From: Pontivivens sp032464575
Lineage (GTDB): Bacteria > Pseudomonadota > Alphaproteobacteria > Rhodobacterales > Rhodobacteraceae
DNA length: 64,000 nt
Assembly: GCA_032464575.1 (NCBI GenBank)
Contig: JAWDKM010000003.1
Coordinates: 372,001 to 436,000, forward strand
Direction: 5' to 3'
Positions within the stretch are counted from its first letter, which is position 1. Each line of letters begins with the position of its first letter. Of the stretch, positions 42,864 to 50,639 are shown one piece after another. Both the position numbers and the translations under genes were made by a program. A model generated the notes under the pieces. It searched no databases, was not told the origin of the DNA, and saw only the letters and a program-made list of their open reading frames with translations.

Positions 42864-43352
42864 TCAGGACCGGGAAGGCCGTTCGATGAGGGCGGCCTGA
42901 AACCACAAAGCGACAAGCCCCAGCGAGACCACCACGTTCCACCCGGCCATGGAGAGGCCGGCGAAGACCCAGGGGGCCTCGTCACAGCGGATGACGCCGA
43001 GGGGGCCTTCAGTGCTCAGCAGATCGGCGCCGGAGAGGCCGGTGAGCGCGTCGCCCGCGCCGGCGCAGGCGGTGATGCCTTCCCACCAGTCCCACTCGAC
43101 GCCCGCGTGAAACGCACCGATGGCGGCTCCGGCGAAGACCGTGAGCGCACCGAGCGCCGCAATCAGGCGGGTCGGCAGGAGAAATGCCAACGGGACCAGG
43201 GCGATGGCCATGGCATGGGGCCACCGCTGCCACAGGCACATCTGGCATGGCGCGAGGCCGCCGACATATTGAAAGAGGAGCGCGCCGATCAGCAGGGCAG
43301 CCGAACCCGCGCCCGCGACGAGCACGAGGGCCTTCCGCGCTCCATCCGTCAT
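42864..43352 (-). CDS. dsbB: disulfide bond formation protein B
   Basis: The 162-residue membrane protein has four hydrophobic segments, the quinone-side active pair in APCQMCLWQRWPH and a second pair split between ITACAG and IRCDEAPW. This arrangement is that of DsbB, which reoxidises DsbA and passes electrons to quinone. Its start overlaps the DedA-family stop by one base, so the two genes are co-translated. No dsbA is in the window. Confidence 0.9.
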   Translation of the reverse strand: MTDGARKALVLVAGAGSAALLIGALLFQYVGGLAPCQMCLWQRWPHAMAIALVPLAFLLPTRLIAALGALTVFAGAAIGAFHAGVEWDWWEGITACAGAGDALTGLSGADLLSTEGPLGVIRCDEAPWVFAGLSMAGWNVVVSLGLVALWFQAALIERPSRS

Positions 43353-43930
43353 CAGAGCAGCCGCACCGCCGCGAAACCGGCGACGAGCGCCCCGAGGCCA
43401 GCGGCGAAGAGCCAGCCGAGCCGACGCTCGATAAACTCGCGGATCGGGTCGCCGAACTTCCACAGGAGGGCCGCCACGATGAAGAAGCGCGCCCCGCGCG
43501 AGATGACGGAGCCCACCATGAAGGTCGTGAAGTCGAGGCCCGTCGCGCCCGAGGCGATGGTGACCACCTTGTATGGGAACGGGGTCATGCCCGCGAACAT
43601 CACGGCCCAGAAGCCCGCGTCGTTGTACTGCCGGGCGAAGTCGGCGAAGAGCGCGTCCTTGCCATAGAACTGGAGCACCGGCTGACCGATCGTCTCGAAC
43701 AGTTCCGCCCCGATCCAATAGCCGAAGCCGCCGCCCAGCACGCTGGCCACCGTACAGACCCCGGCGATCAGCCAGGCGCGGTGCGGTGCGGCGAGCACCA
43801 TGGGGATCAGCAACACGTCCGGCGGGATCGGGAAGACCGAACTTTCGATGAAGCTGACCATGGCCAGCACCCAGAGCGCGTAGCGCGTCTCGGCGAGGGC
43901 AAGCGTCTGGTTGTACATGGCGCGAAGCAT
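43352..43930 (-). CDS. DedA/YqaA family membrane protein
   Basis: The 192-residue protein has FIESSVFPIPPDVLLIP, GGGFGYWIGAELFE, FAGMTPFPYKVVTIASGATG and GSVISRGARFF, the usual landmarks of the YqaA branch of the DedA (VTT) superfamily. Members are inner-membrane proteins; several are lipid scramblases or flippases. The start at ATG 43930 (MLRAMYNQ) matches the family N-terminus; ATG 43918 is an alternative. No ribosome binding site is evident. Confidence 0.88.
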   Translation of the reverse strand: MLRAMYNQTLALAETRYALWVLAMVSFIESSVFPIPPDVLLIPMVLAAPHRAWLIAGVCTVASVLGGGFGYWIGAELFETIGQPVLQFYGKDALFADFARQYNDAGFWAVMFAGMTPFPYKVVTIASGATGLDFTTFMVGSVISRGARFFIVAALLWKFGDPIREFIERRLGWLFAAGLGALVAGFAAVRLL

Positions 43931-44082
43931 GCGCGTAGCGGTAGCAGGGGGGCGGGATTCTGTCCACGACGCAGTGCCGGGTTTGTGCAGATGCACACAA
44001 CTTTCCGCGGCGCGGAGCCGCGCGTCGGCGGCTTTTCACCGCTTGCCCGTGCCGCGCCTGTGTGGTCTAGAAGCGAGGCGCT

Positions 44083-44167
44083 GGCCGTGTGGCGGAATTG
44101 GTAGACGCAGGGGATTCAAAATCCCCCGCCGCGAGGCGTGCCGGTTCGAGTCCGGCCACGGCTACCA
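44083..44167 (+). tRNA. tRNA-Leu (anticodon CAA)
   Basis: The cloverleaf is complete. The acceptor GGCCGTG pairs with CACGGCT (one G-U at the first pair), with U8, a D-arm containing GGTAGACGC and an anticodon stem GGGGA/TCCCC around loop TTCAAAA. A short class II variable arm (GCCGCGAGGCG region) and the T-arm GCCGG-TTCGAGT-CCGGC follow. Discriminator A and an encoded CCA end at 44167. Confidence 0.95.
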
Positions 44168-44222
44168 AGCGCGCTTGCCTCCTTGGATTTCAGGACGATA
44201 GGCTCCGTTTCGGGAGGAGCCG

Positions 44223-44525
44223 ATGTTCTTTGTAGCGACCATTCTGGAGGCGAAGGCCGGCGAGGGGTTTTCCGTCTACGACGTCGTGGGCGATGCCCAC
44301 GATCCGATCGTGTCCGGCTCCTCCGGCTACTCCACCTACGAATCGTTCTGGAGCCCGAGGCGGCCCGACACGATCTACCTCTTCGCAACCTTCGAGGACT
44401 CGGACGGCTATGCCGCCTATCTGGGCAGCGACGCGATGCAGGCGCAGGACGCGCACATCGCGCCGATGCTTGCGGGGCGCACGGTGCATGGGTTCGGCAA
44501 GCGGGGTGCGGCGCATCATGGATGA
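44223..44525 (+). CDS. ABM-like dimeric alpha/beta-barrel protein
   Basis: This 100-residue protein begins MFFVATILEAKAGEG and has TIYLFATFEDSDGYAAYLGSDAMQAQDAHIAPMLAGRT. The pattern is that of antibiotic-biosynthesis-monooxygenase-type (ferredoxin-like) small enzymes. GGGAGGAG lies before the ATG. It overlaps the lactonase-like gene by 8 bases and so is the first gene of the sugar-acid cassette. The true reaction is unknown; it could be a mutarotase-like or isomerase-like helper. Confidence 0.6.
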   Translation: MFFVATILEAKAGEGFSVYDVVGDAHDPIVSGSSGYSTYESFWSPRRPDTIYLFATFEDSDGYAAYLGSDAMQAQDAHIAPMLAGRTVHGFGKRGAAHHG

Positions 44526-45321
44526 ACTCTGGCAGGTCTTCGCGCTGAAGTACTCGGAGCGGAACGCGCGCACCCGCAATGACAGCTTCATGTTCGACGA
44601 CGACCATGCGAGCGCCCACGACATGGACTACTTCATCTGGGTCCTGCGGTCTGGCAGCCGGGTGATCCTGGTCGATACCGGCTATACGGCGGAGGAGGCG
44701 GCGGTGCGCGACCGGCCCATCCTGCGCGAGCCGGCCGAGGCGCTGGCCGGAATCGGCGTGGCGGCCGAGGACGTGGATACGGTCGTCATCACGCATCTGC
44801 ACTATGACCACGCAGGCGGGCTCGACCGGTTTCCGAATGCGACTTTCCACCTGCAGGCCGCCGAGATGGCCTTCGCCACCGGGCCCTGCATGTGCGAGGG
44901 CGTGCTGCGCATGCCGTTCACCGCGGAGCATGTCTGCCAGATGGTCCGGCGGGTCTATTCGGGCCGGGTGGTCTTCCATGAGGGCGCGGGGCAGGTCGCG
45001 CCGGGGGTCGAGGTCCACTGCATCGGCGGCCACTCGCGGGGCCTGCAGGCGGTACGGGTGAAGACGGCGGCGGGGTGGATGTGCCTCGCCTCCGATGCAT
45101 CCCATTACTACGAGAATTTCCTGCAGCGGCGGCTGTTCCCGATCGTGGTGGATGCGGAGGACATGCTGAGGGGCTTCGACACGATCCAGGCGCTGGCGAA
45201 CACGCCGTCCCTGGTGATCCCCGGGCACGATCCGCTGGTGACGCGGGCGTTCCCGGCGCTCGACTGCGGGTTCGGTTGGCGGCTGGATGCGCCGCCGCTC
45301 TTCGATCCGGTGGCGCCGTGA
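44518..45321 (+). CDS. metallo-beta-lactamase-fold, AHL-lactonase-like hydrolase
   Basis: The 267-residue protein has the dinuclear metal motif THLHYDHAGG (HxHxDH), GGHSRGLQAVRV (third histidine), SDASHYYENF (bridging Asp) and IPGHDPLV (last histidine). This is the order found in N-acyl-homoserine lactonases of the AiiA/AttM group. No quorum-sensing gene is near. It overlaps the ABM-like gene before it and OtnK after it (GTGA), so I infer that it opens a sugar-acid lactone feeding the OtnK/OtnC route. Confidence 0.82.
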   Translation: MDELWQVFALKYSERNARTRNDSFMFDDDHASAHDMDYFIWVLRSGSRVILVDTGYTAEEAAVRDRPILREPAEALAGIGVAAEDVDTVVITHLHYDHAGGLDRFPNATFHLQAAEMAFATGPCMCEGVLRMPFTAEHVCQMVRRVYSGRVVFHEGAGQVAPGVEVHCIGGHSRGLQAVRVKTAAGWMCLASDASHYYENFLQRRLFPIVVDAEDMLRGFDTIQALANTPSLVIPGHDPLVTRAFPALDCGFGWRLDAPPLFDPVAP

Positions 45322-46538
45322 GGTTGGGTTGCATCGGTGACGACTTCACCGGGTCCTCCGATCTCGGCAACACGCTGACGAAGGCGGGGATGCGGGTGGT
45401 GCAGTATTCCGGTGTGCCGGAGGGGGCGGCGGGAGACGAGGACGCCGCGGTGATCGCGCTGAAGTCCCGGACCATCCCGGCGGAGGAGGCGGTGGCGCAG
45501 AGCCTCGCGGCCTGCGACTGGCTGCTGGGGCAGGGGGCGGAGCAGGTGCTTTTCAAATACTGCTCCACCTTCGATTCGACGGACGCCGGTAATATCGGCC
45601 CCGTCGCACAGGCGCTGGCGGAGCGCTTGGGCGAGGATCGGGTGGTGGTCTGTCCGGCCTTCCCGGGGGCGGGGCGGACGGTCTACCAGGGGCATCTCTT
45701 CGTGAACGACCAGCTCCTCAGCCGCTCCGGGATGGAAGATCACCCGCTGACGTCCATGCGCGAGCCGGACCTGCGCCGGGTGCTGGCGCCGCAGACGGAC
45801 TGGGACGTCGCGCATATCGGGGCGGAGGTGGTCTGGCGGGGTGCCGACGCGATCCGGGCGGCGCTGAACGGGCCGCGTGCCATGGTGATCGTCGATGCGG
45901 TGCGGGACGCCGATCTGATGGCGATCGGGCACGCGGCGGCGGGGCGGAAGCTCGTTACCGGTGGCTCGGGCATCGCACTCGGCCTGCCCGCCAATTTCGG
46001 GATCCCGGCGGGTGACGCCGCGGAGTGGCAGGGCGAAACAGGGCCCTGCGTGATCCTCTCCGGCTCCTGCTCGCGTGCGACGCGGGGGCAGGTGGCGCGG
46101 CATCTGGAAGCGCACGAGGGCCGGGAGGTGACGGCGGAGGCGGTGCTCGGCGGGCTGGCGGCGGCGGAGCTCGCCGACTGGGCCGCGGGGCGCGAGTGCC
46201 CGCTGATCTATTCCTCCGCCGATCCGGCGACGGTGGCGGCGGCGCAGGCGGCGCATGGGCGTGAGAAGGTGGCCGGAGCCATCGAGGCGCTGTTCGCGGA
46301 TCTTGCGGGGCTGCTGGCCGAGCGCGGCGTCACGCGCATCATCAGCGCGGGTGGCGAGACCTCGGGCGCGGTGGTCGCAGGTCTCGGGGCCAGGGCGCTG
46401 GAGATCGGGCCGGAGATCGCGCCCGGCGTGCCTGCCCTGCGCGTGCGGGGGCGGCCGCTGGTGCTGGCGCTGAAATCGGGGAATTTCGGGCAGGAGGATT
46501 TCTTCGCCCGCGCCGCAGGAGTGCTCGATGCGCGATAG
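45318..46538 (+). CDS. otnK: four-carbon acid sugar kinase (3-oxo-tetronate kinase, DUF1537)
   Basis: The 406-residue protein has the DUF1537 N-terminal block LGCIGDDFTGSSDLGNTL, then FKYCSTFDSTDAGNIGP and CPAFPGAGRTVYQGHLFV. The C-terminal nucleotide-binding half has VILSGSCSRAT and RIISAGGETSGAVV. Such kinases phosphorylate 3-oxo-tetronates or threonate. GTG 45318 overlaps the lactonase-like stop. The following OtnC supports the oxo-tetronate assignment. Confidence 0.9.
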   Translation: MRLGCIGDDFTGSSDLGNTLTKAGMRVVQYSGVPEGAAGDEDAAVIALKSRTIPAEEAVAQSLAACDWLLGQGAEQVLFKYCSTFDSTDAGNIGPVAQALAERLGEDRVVVCPAFPGAGRTVYQGHLFVNDQLLSRSGMEDHPLTSMREPDLRRVLAPQTDWDVAHIGAEVVWRGADAIRAALNGPRAMVIVDAVRDADLMAIGHAAAGRKLVTGGSGIALGLPANFGIPAGDAAEWQGETGPCVILSGSCSRATRGQVARHLEAHEGREVTAEAVLGGLAAAELADWAAGRECPLIYSSADPATVAAAQAAHGREKVAGAIEALFADLAGLLAERGVTRIISAGGETSGAVVAGLGARALEIGPEIAPGVPALRVRGRPLVLALKSGNFGQEDFFARAAGVLDAR

Positions 46539-47166
46539 CGATCTGGCCGAGCGGATCTGCCTGCTGGCGAAGTCGCTCTTCGACCGGGGGCTGACCTGCG
46601 GGGCGTCGGGGAATATCTCGGCGCGGACTTCCGATGGCGGGCTCCTGGTGACGCCGACGGGATCGTCAATGGGCTTCCTCGATCCCGCGCGGCTGGCGCG
46701 GTTCGACGATGGCGGGCGGCATGTGGGGGGCGATCGGCCCACCAAGGAGATGCCGCTGCACGAGGCTTTCTATGCGACGCGGGAAGCGGGGGCGGTGGTT
46801 CACCTGCATTCCACGTATTCGGTGGCGCTGTCGATGCTGCCGGACGTGGATGCCGACGACATGTTACCGCCGTTGACGCCCTATTCGGTGATGCGGCTGG
46901 GTGCGGTGAAGCTGCTCCCCTACATCCGCCCCGGTGATCCGAGGATGGGGGACGCGGTGCGCGATCTCGATGGAGCGCATGCGGCGGTGGTGCTCGCAAA
47001 CCATGGCCCCGTGGTGAGCGCCAGCACGCTCGAGGACGCCGTCTACGCCATGGAGGAGTTGGAGGAGACCGCGAAGCTGGCGCTACTGACGCGCGGGCTG
47101 GGGCCGCGGGGGCTCACCGAGGCGCAGGTGGCGGAGCTGCGGGAGGTCTTCGGGGAGCCGAAGTGA
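46528..47166 (+). CDS. otnC: 3-oxo-tetronate 4-phosphate decarboxylase (class II aldolase family)
   Basis: The 212-residue protein is of the araD/fucA-like class II aldolase family: GLTCGASGNISARTSDG, VTPTGSSMG, EMPLHEAFY (catalytic Glu), VVHLHSTYSVALS (zinc histidines) and LANHGPVVS (third histidine). OtnC turns 3-oxo-tetronate 4-phosphate into dihydroxyacetone phosphate and CO2. It overlaps OtnK by 11 bases. The dehydrogenase and isomerase (OtnI) usual for this route are not in the window. Confidence 0.9.
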   Translation: MRDSDLAERICLLAKSLFDRGLTCGASGNISARTSDGGLLVTPTGSSMGFLDPARLARFDDGGRHVGGDRPTKEMPLHEAFYATREAGAVVHLHSTYSVALSMLPDVDADDMLPPLTPYSVMRLGAVKLLPYIRPGDPRMGDAVRDLDGAHAAVVLANHGPVVSASTLEDAVYAMEELEETAKLALLTRGLGPRGLTEAQVAELREVFGEPK

Positions 47167-47544
47167 GGCCAGCGCCCTCCCGTGGGGAAGGTCGGGCGCT
47201 GCCCGGTGGTGCCGCCCGGCTGGACTTCTTGCGTGTTGGTCGCGGGGTTACGTCGACTGTAGGCGCTGCTTCCGAAAGGCCCCGGATCACGTCCGGGGCG
47301 GTTGTGAGAGGAACCACCGTCCCGGCCGCAGAGCCGGGATCTTTTGGCCTCGAAGCGCTCCGTAGCGAAAGACCCCGGATCACGTCCGGGGTGGTACTAC
47401 TTCGAAGCACGCGCCCGCTCGGCCGAAAGGCCGCCCTGTGGTCGCCCGTTCACACCTCAAACGATGCGCAGGAGCGTTTGCGGGACGGTTTTCACCCTTC
47501 TCCAGGAGGGCGCGGCCCTCTTCTCTTCGAGGGCCGCTCTCGCT
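47167..47544. repeat. gap with the largest copy of the dispersed repeat (B-A-B) and a hairpin
   Basis: Module B1: CCCCGG (47280-47285) with CCGGGG (47293-47298). Module A: GTCCCGGC (47319-47326) with GCCGGGAT (47333-47340) then CTTTT. Module B2: CCCCGG (47373-47378) with CCGGGG (47386-47391). Near the DoxX end a 9-bp hairpin, GCGGCCCTC (47512-47520) with GAGGGCCGC (47529-47537), may end the minus-strand transcript. No gene is supported. Confidence 0.82.
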
Positions 47545-48021
47545 TCAGGCTGCCGCACTCCGTTTGCCGAAGACAACGTGGTCCAGCGCGTAGCGGTCTT
47601 CGTGGCGGAAGGCGATGAGGAGGACGGAAACCGCGGCGACGATGGCGGAGGGGTAGAAGAGATAGCCGGCGGCGCGGGGGCTCTCGCCCGGCATCCACAG
47701 CCAGAACGGATCGACCACCCAGGCCGCGGTCACCGCCAGCGTTGAGAGGTTCACGACAAGCTGGAACGGCAGCAGCACGCCCCGCGCCAGCCCCAGCGCC
47801 AGCGAGAGGGCCGCGAGCACCTGCACCCAGCCGAAGGCGATGAGGAGCGCGCCGCCGAACGCTCCACCGTAGAACCCTTCGGAGACCGCCGGGCCGACGC
47901 CGGTGTTCAGGCCCTTCACGAGCCCCCACCAGAAGAGGAGCCCCGCCATGGTGATGCGGGTCAGTGCGAGCGTCAGGGCGCGCGCGGCGGGGGAGGTGAG
48001 GACCTGGTCTAGGGCGGACAT
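47545..48021 (-). CDS. DoxX-like membrane protein
   Basis: The 158-residue protein has four hydrophobic segments with TRITMAGLLFWWGLVKGLNTG, SEGFYGGAFGGALLIAFGWVQVLAALSLALG and YPSAIVAAVSVLLIAFRHEDR. This resembles the DoxX/DoxD-like family of small quinone-associated or unknown membrane proteins. AGGAG precedes ATG 48021. It is the last minus-strand gene downstream of the TRAP transporter, 255 bp away. Confidence 0.65.
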   Translation of the reverse strand: MSALDQVLTSPAARALTLALTRITMAGLLFWWGLVKGLNTGVGPAVSEGFYGGAFGGALLIAFGWVQVLAALSLALGLARGVLLPFQLVVNLSTLAVTAAWVVDPFWLWMPGESPRAAGYLFYPSAIVAAVSVLLIAFRHEDRYALDHVVFGKRSAAA

Positions 48022-48051
48022 CGTGAAACTCCTGCGATCTGGTGGCACTGC

Positions 48052-48074
48052 CCCCGATCTGGGAAAGATCGGGG
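48052..48074. other. hairpin in the leader of the DoxX-like gene
   Basis: CCCCGATCT (48052-48060) pairs with AGATCGGGG (48066-48074), 9 bp, loop GGGAA. It lies between the TRAP large permease end and the DoxX-like start, and could end the TRAP transcript or act as an operator. The remaining 48075-48276 stretch shows nothing recognisable. Confidence 0.5.
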
Positions 48075-48276
48075 CGGATCGCAGGGGCCTCTACGGTCTC
48101 GTGACAGGGTGTGAGCGGTGCGTGGGCCGTGTGGCCGACAACGAGTGGACTGGGCCTACGACGGCATAGTCAGCCCGTACCAATTTCACCGTGCGCGGAC
48201 AGTCGAGGGGGGCGATCAGCGACGGCTGGAAAACGGAAACGAAGAGCGGGGAGCGTCTGCCGGCCCCCGCCTCCCG

Positions 48277-49725
48277 TCAGTTGCCGTAGGCAACGCTTGG
48301 CAGCCAGGTCACCAGTGTCGGGAACTCGAACACGATGAAGAGGCCCAGCAGCTGCAGCGCCACGAAGGGGATGATCCCCCGGTAGATGTGGCCGAGGCTG
48401 ATCGAGGGCGGACAGACGCCCTTCAGATAGAACAGCGCGAAGCCCACCGGTGGCGTCAGGAACGAGGTCTGGAGCGTCACGGCGACGAGGATCGCGAACC
48501 ACACGACCTCGGGGTCCTGGACCTGGTTGAAGCCCTCGATCTCCAGCCCCAGGCCGAGGACGATCGGCAGCATCAGCGGCATGATGATCAGCGTGATCTC
48601 AATCCAGTCGAGCAGGAAGCCGAGGAGGAACACGATGAACAGGATGAAGACCACGACCATGTAGGGGTCCTGGAAGGCGGAGGTCACCAGCGTCTCCACG
48701 ATCTCGTCCCCGCCGTAACGGCGCAGGATGAAGGCGAAGAAGTTCGCAGCGAGGAAGATACCCACGATGTAGCCAGTGGAGTTCATCGTGGAGCGGCTGA
48801 CCTCCTTGAGGACCTTCCAGCTCAGCCGCCCGTTGGCGAATGCGAGGACGGTCGCGCCCGCCGCGCCGAGGCCCGAGGCTTCGGTCGGCGTCGCCACCCC
48901 GGCGAAGATCGAGCCGAGCACCAGCAGGATCAGCAGCATCGGCGGCAGGACGGCGAGCAGCACCTCCTTGATCACGGGCCAGCCGACCTCGTCGGTCTTT
49001 TCCGGCACCGGCATGGCTGACGGGTTCAGGAGGCCGAAGACGACGATGAAGAGGATGTAGAGACCGCCGAGGATCAGCCCCGGAAAGAGTGCCCCCATGA
49101 AGAGGTCGCCGAGGCTGATGGCGAGCTGGTCCGACATGATGACCAGCATGATCGAGGGCGGGATCAGGATGCCGAGCGTGCCCGCGGAGGCGATGGTTCC
49201 GGTTGCGATGGGCTTGGAGTAGTTCTGGTTCATCATCGCGGGCAGCGCCATGACGCCGAGCAGCGTCACGGAGGCCCCGATCACCCCGGTCGAGGCGGCG
49301 AGGATGATGCCGATGAGGAGCACCGTCAGCGACAGCCCGCCGCGCAGTCCGCCGAAGAGCTTCTGCATCGAGTGCATCATGCGCTGGGCCACGCCCGACT
49401 GGTCGAGCATCAGGCCCATGAAGATGAACATCGGCAGGGCCACAAGCACGGGGTTCTTGATGAGCCCGCCGAAGATGCGCCCGCCGAGCGCGCCGAGCCT
49501 TCGGTAGTCGATGCCGGTTCGGTCGAATTCGATGACGTCGCGAAAGAGCTGGCGCGAGGGATCGAGCACGAGCTCGGCCACCATCACGAAGACGAGGCTG
49601 ACCCCGACCAGCGCGTAGGCGACGGGGATACCGGTGAACAGCATGGCGATGAACACCAGGAACATGGCCAGCACGGCGAGCTGGTTGATGTCGAGATAGG
49701 GCGCGATGGCCTCGAGCAGGAACAT
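48277..49725 (-). CDS. dctM: TRAP transporter large permease (DctM)
   Basis: The 482-residue, 12-13-span protein has the DctM pattern: MFLVFIAMLFTGIPVAYAL, MFIFMGLMLDQSGVAQRM, GASVTLLGVMALPAMM, GTLGILIPPSIMLVIMSDQL and AALLPPMLLI-like mid region, with NEP-like TPTEASGLGAAGA. It is longer than a typical DctM (about 430), as in the TakM/SiaT-unlike branch with a long DctQ partner. It follows DctQ by 3 bp. Confidence 0.93.
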   Translation of the reverse strand: MFLLEAIAPYLDINQLAVLAMFLVFIAMLFTGIPVAYALVGVSLVFVMVAELVLDPSRQLFRDVIEFDRTGIDYRRLGALGGRIFGGLIKNPVLVALPMFIFMGLMLDQSGVAQRMMHSMQKLFGGLRGGLSLTVLLIGIILAASTGVIGASVTLLGVMALPAMMNQNYSKPIATGTIASAGTLGILIPPSIMLVIMSDQLAISLGDLFMGALFPGLILGGLYILFIVVFGLLNPSAMPVPEKTDEVGWPVIKEVLLAVLPPMLLILLVLGSIFAGVATPTEASGLGAAGATVLAFANGRLSWKVLKEVSRSTMNSTGYIVGIFLAANFFAFILRRYGGDEIVETLVTSAFQDPYMVVVFILFIVFLLGFLLDWIEITLIIMPLMLPIVLGLGLEIEGFNQVQDPEVVWFAILVAVTLQTSFLTPPVGFALFYLKGVCPPSISLGHIYRGIIPFVALQLLGLFIVFEFPTLVTWLPSVAYGN

Positions 49726-49728
49726 GGA

Positions 49729-50556
49729 TCAGGCCTCGCGGCGGCGCAGGAGCCACGCGGCGAGGATCAGCGCGGGCGTCAGGATGAAGGTGAAGAGCAT
49801 CGTCCACAGGATCTCCACGCCCAGGACGGTCGTGGTCTCGAAGATCGGCTCGCGGGTGATGCGGCGCGCCTCGAGCTCCGCCGGGCCAAAGAGGCGCAGG
49901 TACCAGTAGATCGCGTAGTAGATGGCGAGGTTCACCAGGAACATGGTCGAGGGCAGCGCGATCAGGAGCTGCTTCCACAGGTGCGGCACGGTCAGCCGGC
50001 GCAGCTCGCGGTAGTAGGCCGCCCAGATCGCGATGCCGATGAACAGGAAGCTTATGTTGAGGAAGGTCTTCAACAGGTAGAGCCTGTGCAGGCCGTTGGG
50101 GCTGTCGGAGCCCTCGCGCGCCTCGATCGAGCTTATCGCGTAGTGGAAGCTCACGTCCCAGGACAGGATGATGAAGGGCAGGAAGAGCCAGGCGAGGGCG
50201 AAGATCTCGACCCGCGCCTTCTTCTCGGTCCGGAAGTTGGCGTGGAAGATGTCGACGCGCACATGGCTCTTGGTCGTCACGGCAAAGCCGATGCCGATCA
50301 TGATCGCGGCGCCGTAGAGCCACCATTGCAGGTCGTCGAGCCACGCCTGGTTGTTGCCGGTGCCGCGCAGGATGACCTGCGCGCAGATCGCTGCCATCAG
50401 GATCGGGTAGAGCCAGGAGAAGATGTTGGAGGTGTGGACGACGAAGCGGTCACCCGGCGTATGCTCGGCCCGGTTGATCTCCCCGGGATCAGTGACGGCG
50501 ACGAACTCCTCCTCCGCCAGGGCGGAGTGAGGGGCGTTGGTGGGCTCGTGCGTCAT
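49729..50556 (-). CDS. dctQ: TRAP transporter small permease (DctQ, long form)
   Basis: The 275-residue membrane protein is encoded between DctP and DctM. It is long for a DctQ (usually 160-200), with an N-terminal hydrophilic extension (about 40 residues) and an added C-terminal pair of spans. Typical blocks are WLDDLQWWLYGAAIMIGIGFAV and SHVRVDIFH. The long form accompanies TakP-like binding proteins. It completes the tripartite secondary transporter driven by a sodium gradient. Confidence 0.9.
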   Translation of the reverse strand: MTHEPTNAPHSALAEEEFVAVTDPGEINRAEHTPGDRFVVHTSNIFSWLYPILMAAICAQVILRGTGNNQAWLDDLQWWLYGAAIMIGIGFAVTTKSHVRVDIFHANFRTEKKARVEIFALAWLFLPFIILSWDVSFHYAISSIEAREGSDSPNGLHRLYLLKTFLNISFLFIGIAIWAAYYRELRRLTVPHLWKQLLIALPSTMFLVNLAIYYAIYWYLRLFGPAELEARRITREPIFETTTVLGVEILWTMLFTFILTPALILAAWLLRRREA

Positions 50557-50639
50557 TGCGGGCCTCGCGGGATGGTGCGTGTCGGGAAGGGGCGGCCCCG
50601 CGTGGAGCCGCCCCGTGTCAGGTCAGCCGAAGCGCGCGA

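Noticed and set aside
42700..42942. An 80-codon minus-strand frame overlapping the dsbB end
   Set aside because: It overlaps a real gene and the AT-rich gap, with no support for translation.
44518..45321. A quorum-quenching operon based on the lactonase-like protein
   Set aside because: No LuxI or LuxR family gene is near, and the gene is overlapped with sugar-acid genes, so a catabolic role is more likely.
47163..47618. A plus-strand frame after otnC
   Set aside because: It consists of translated palindromic repeats and the complement of the DoxX-like gene end.
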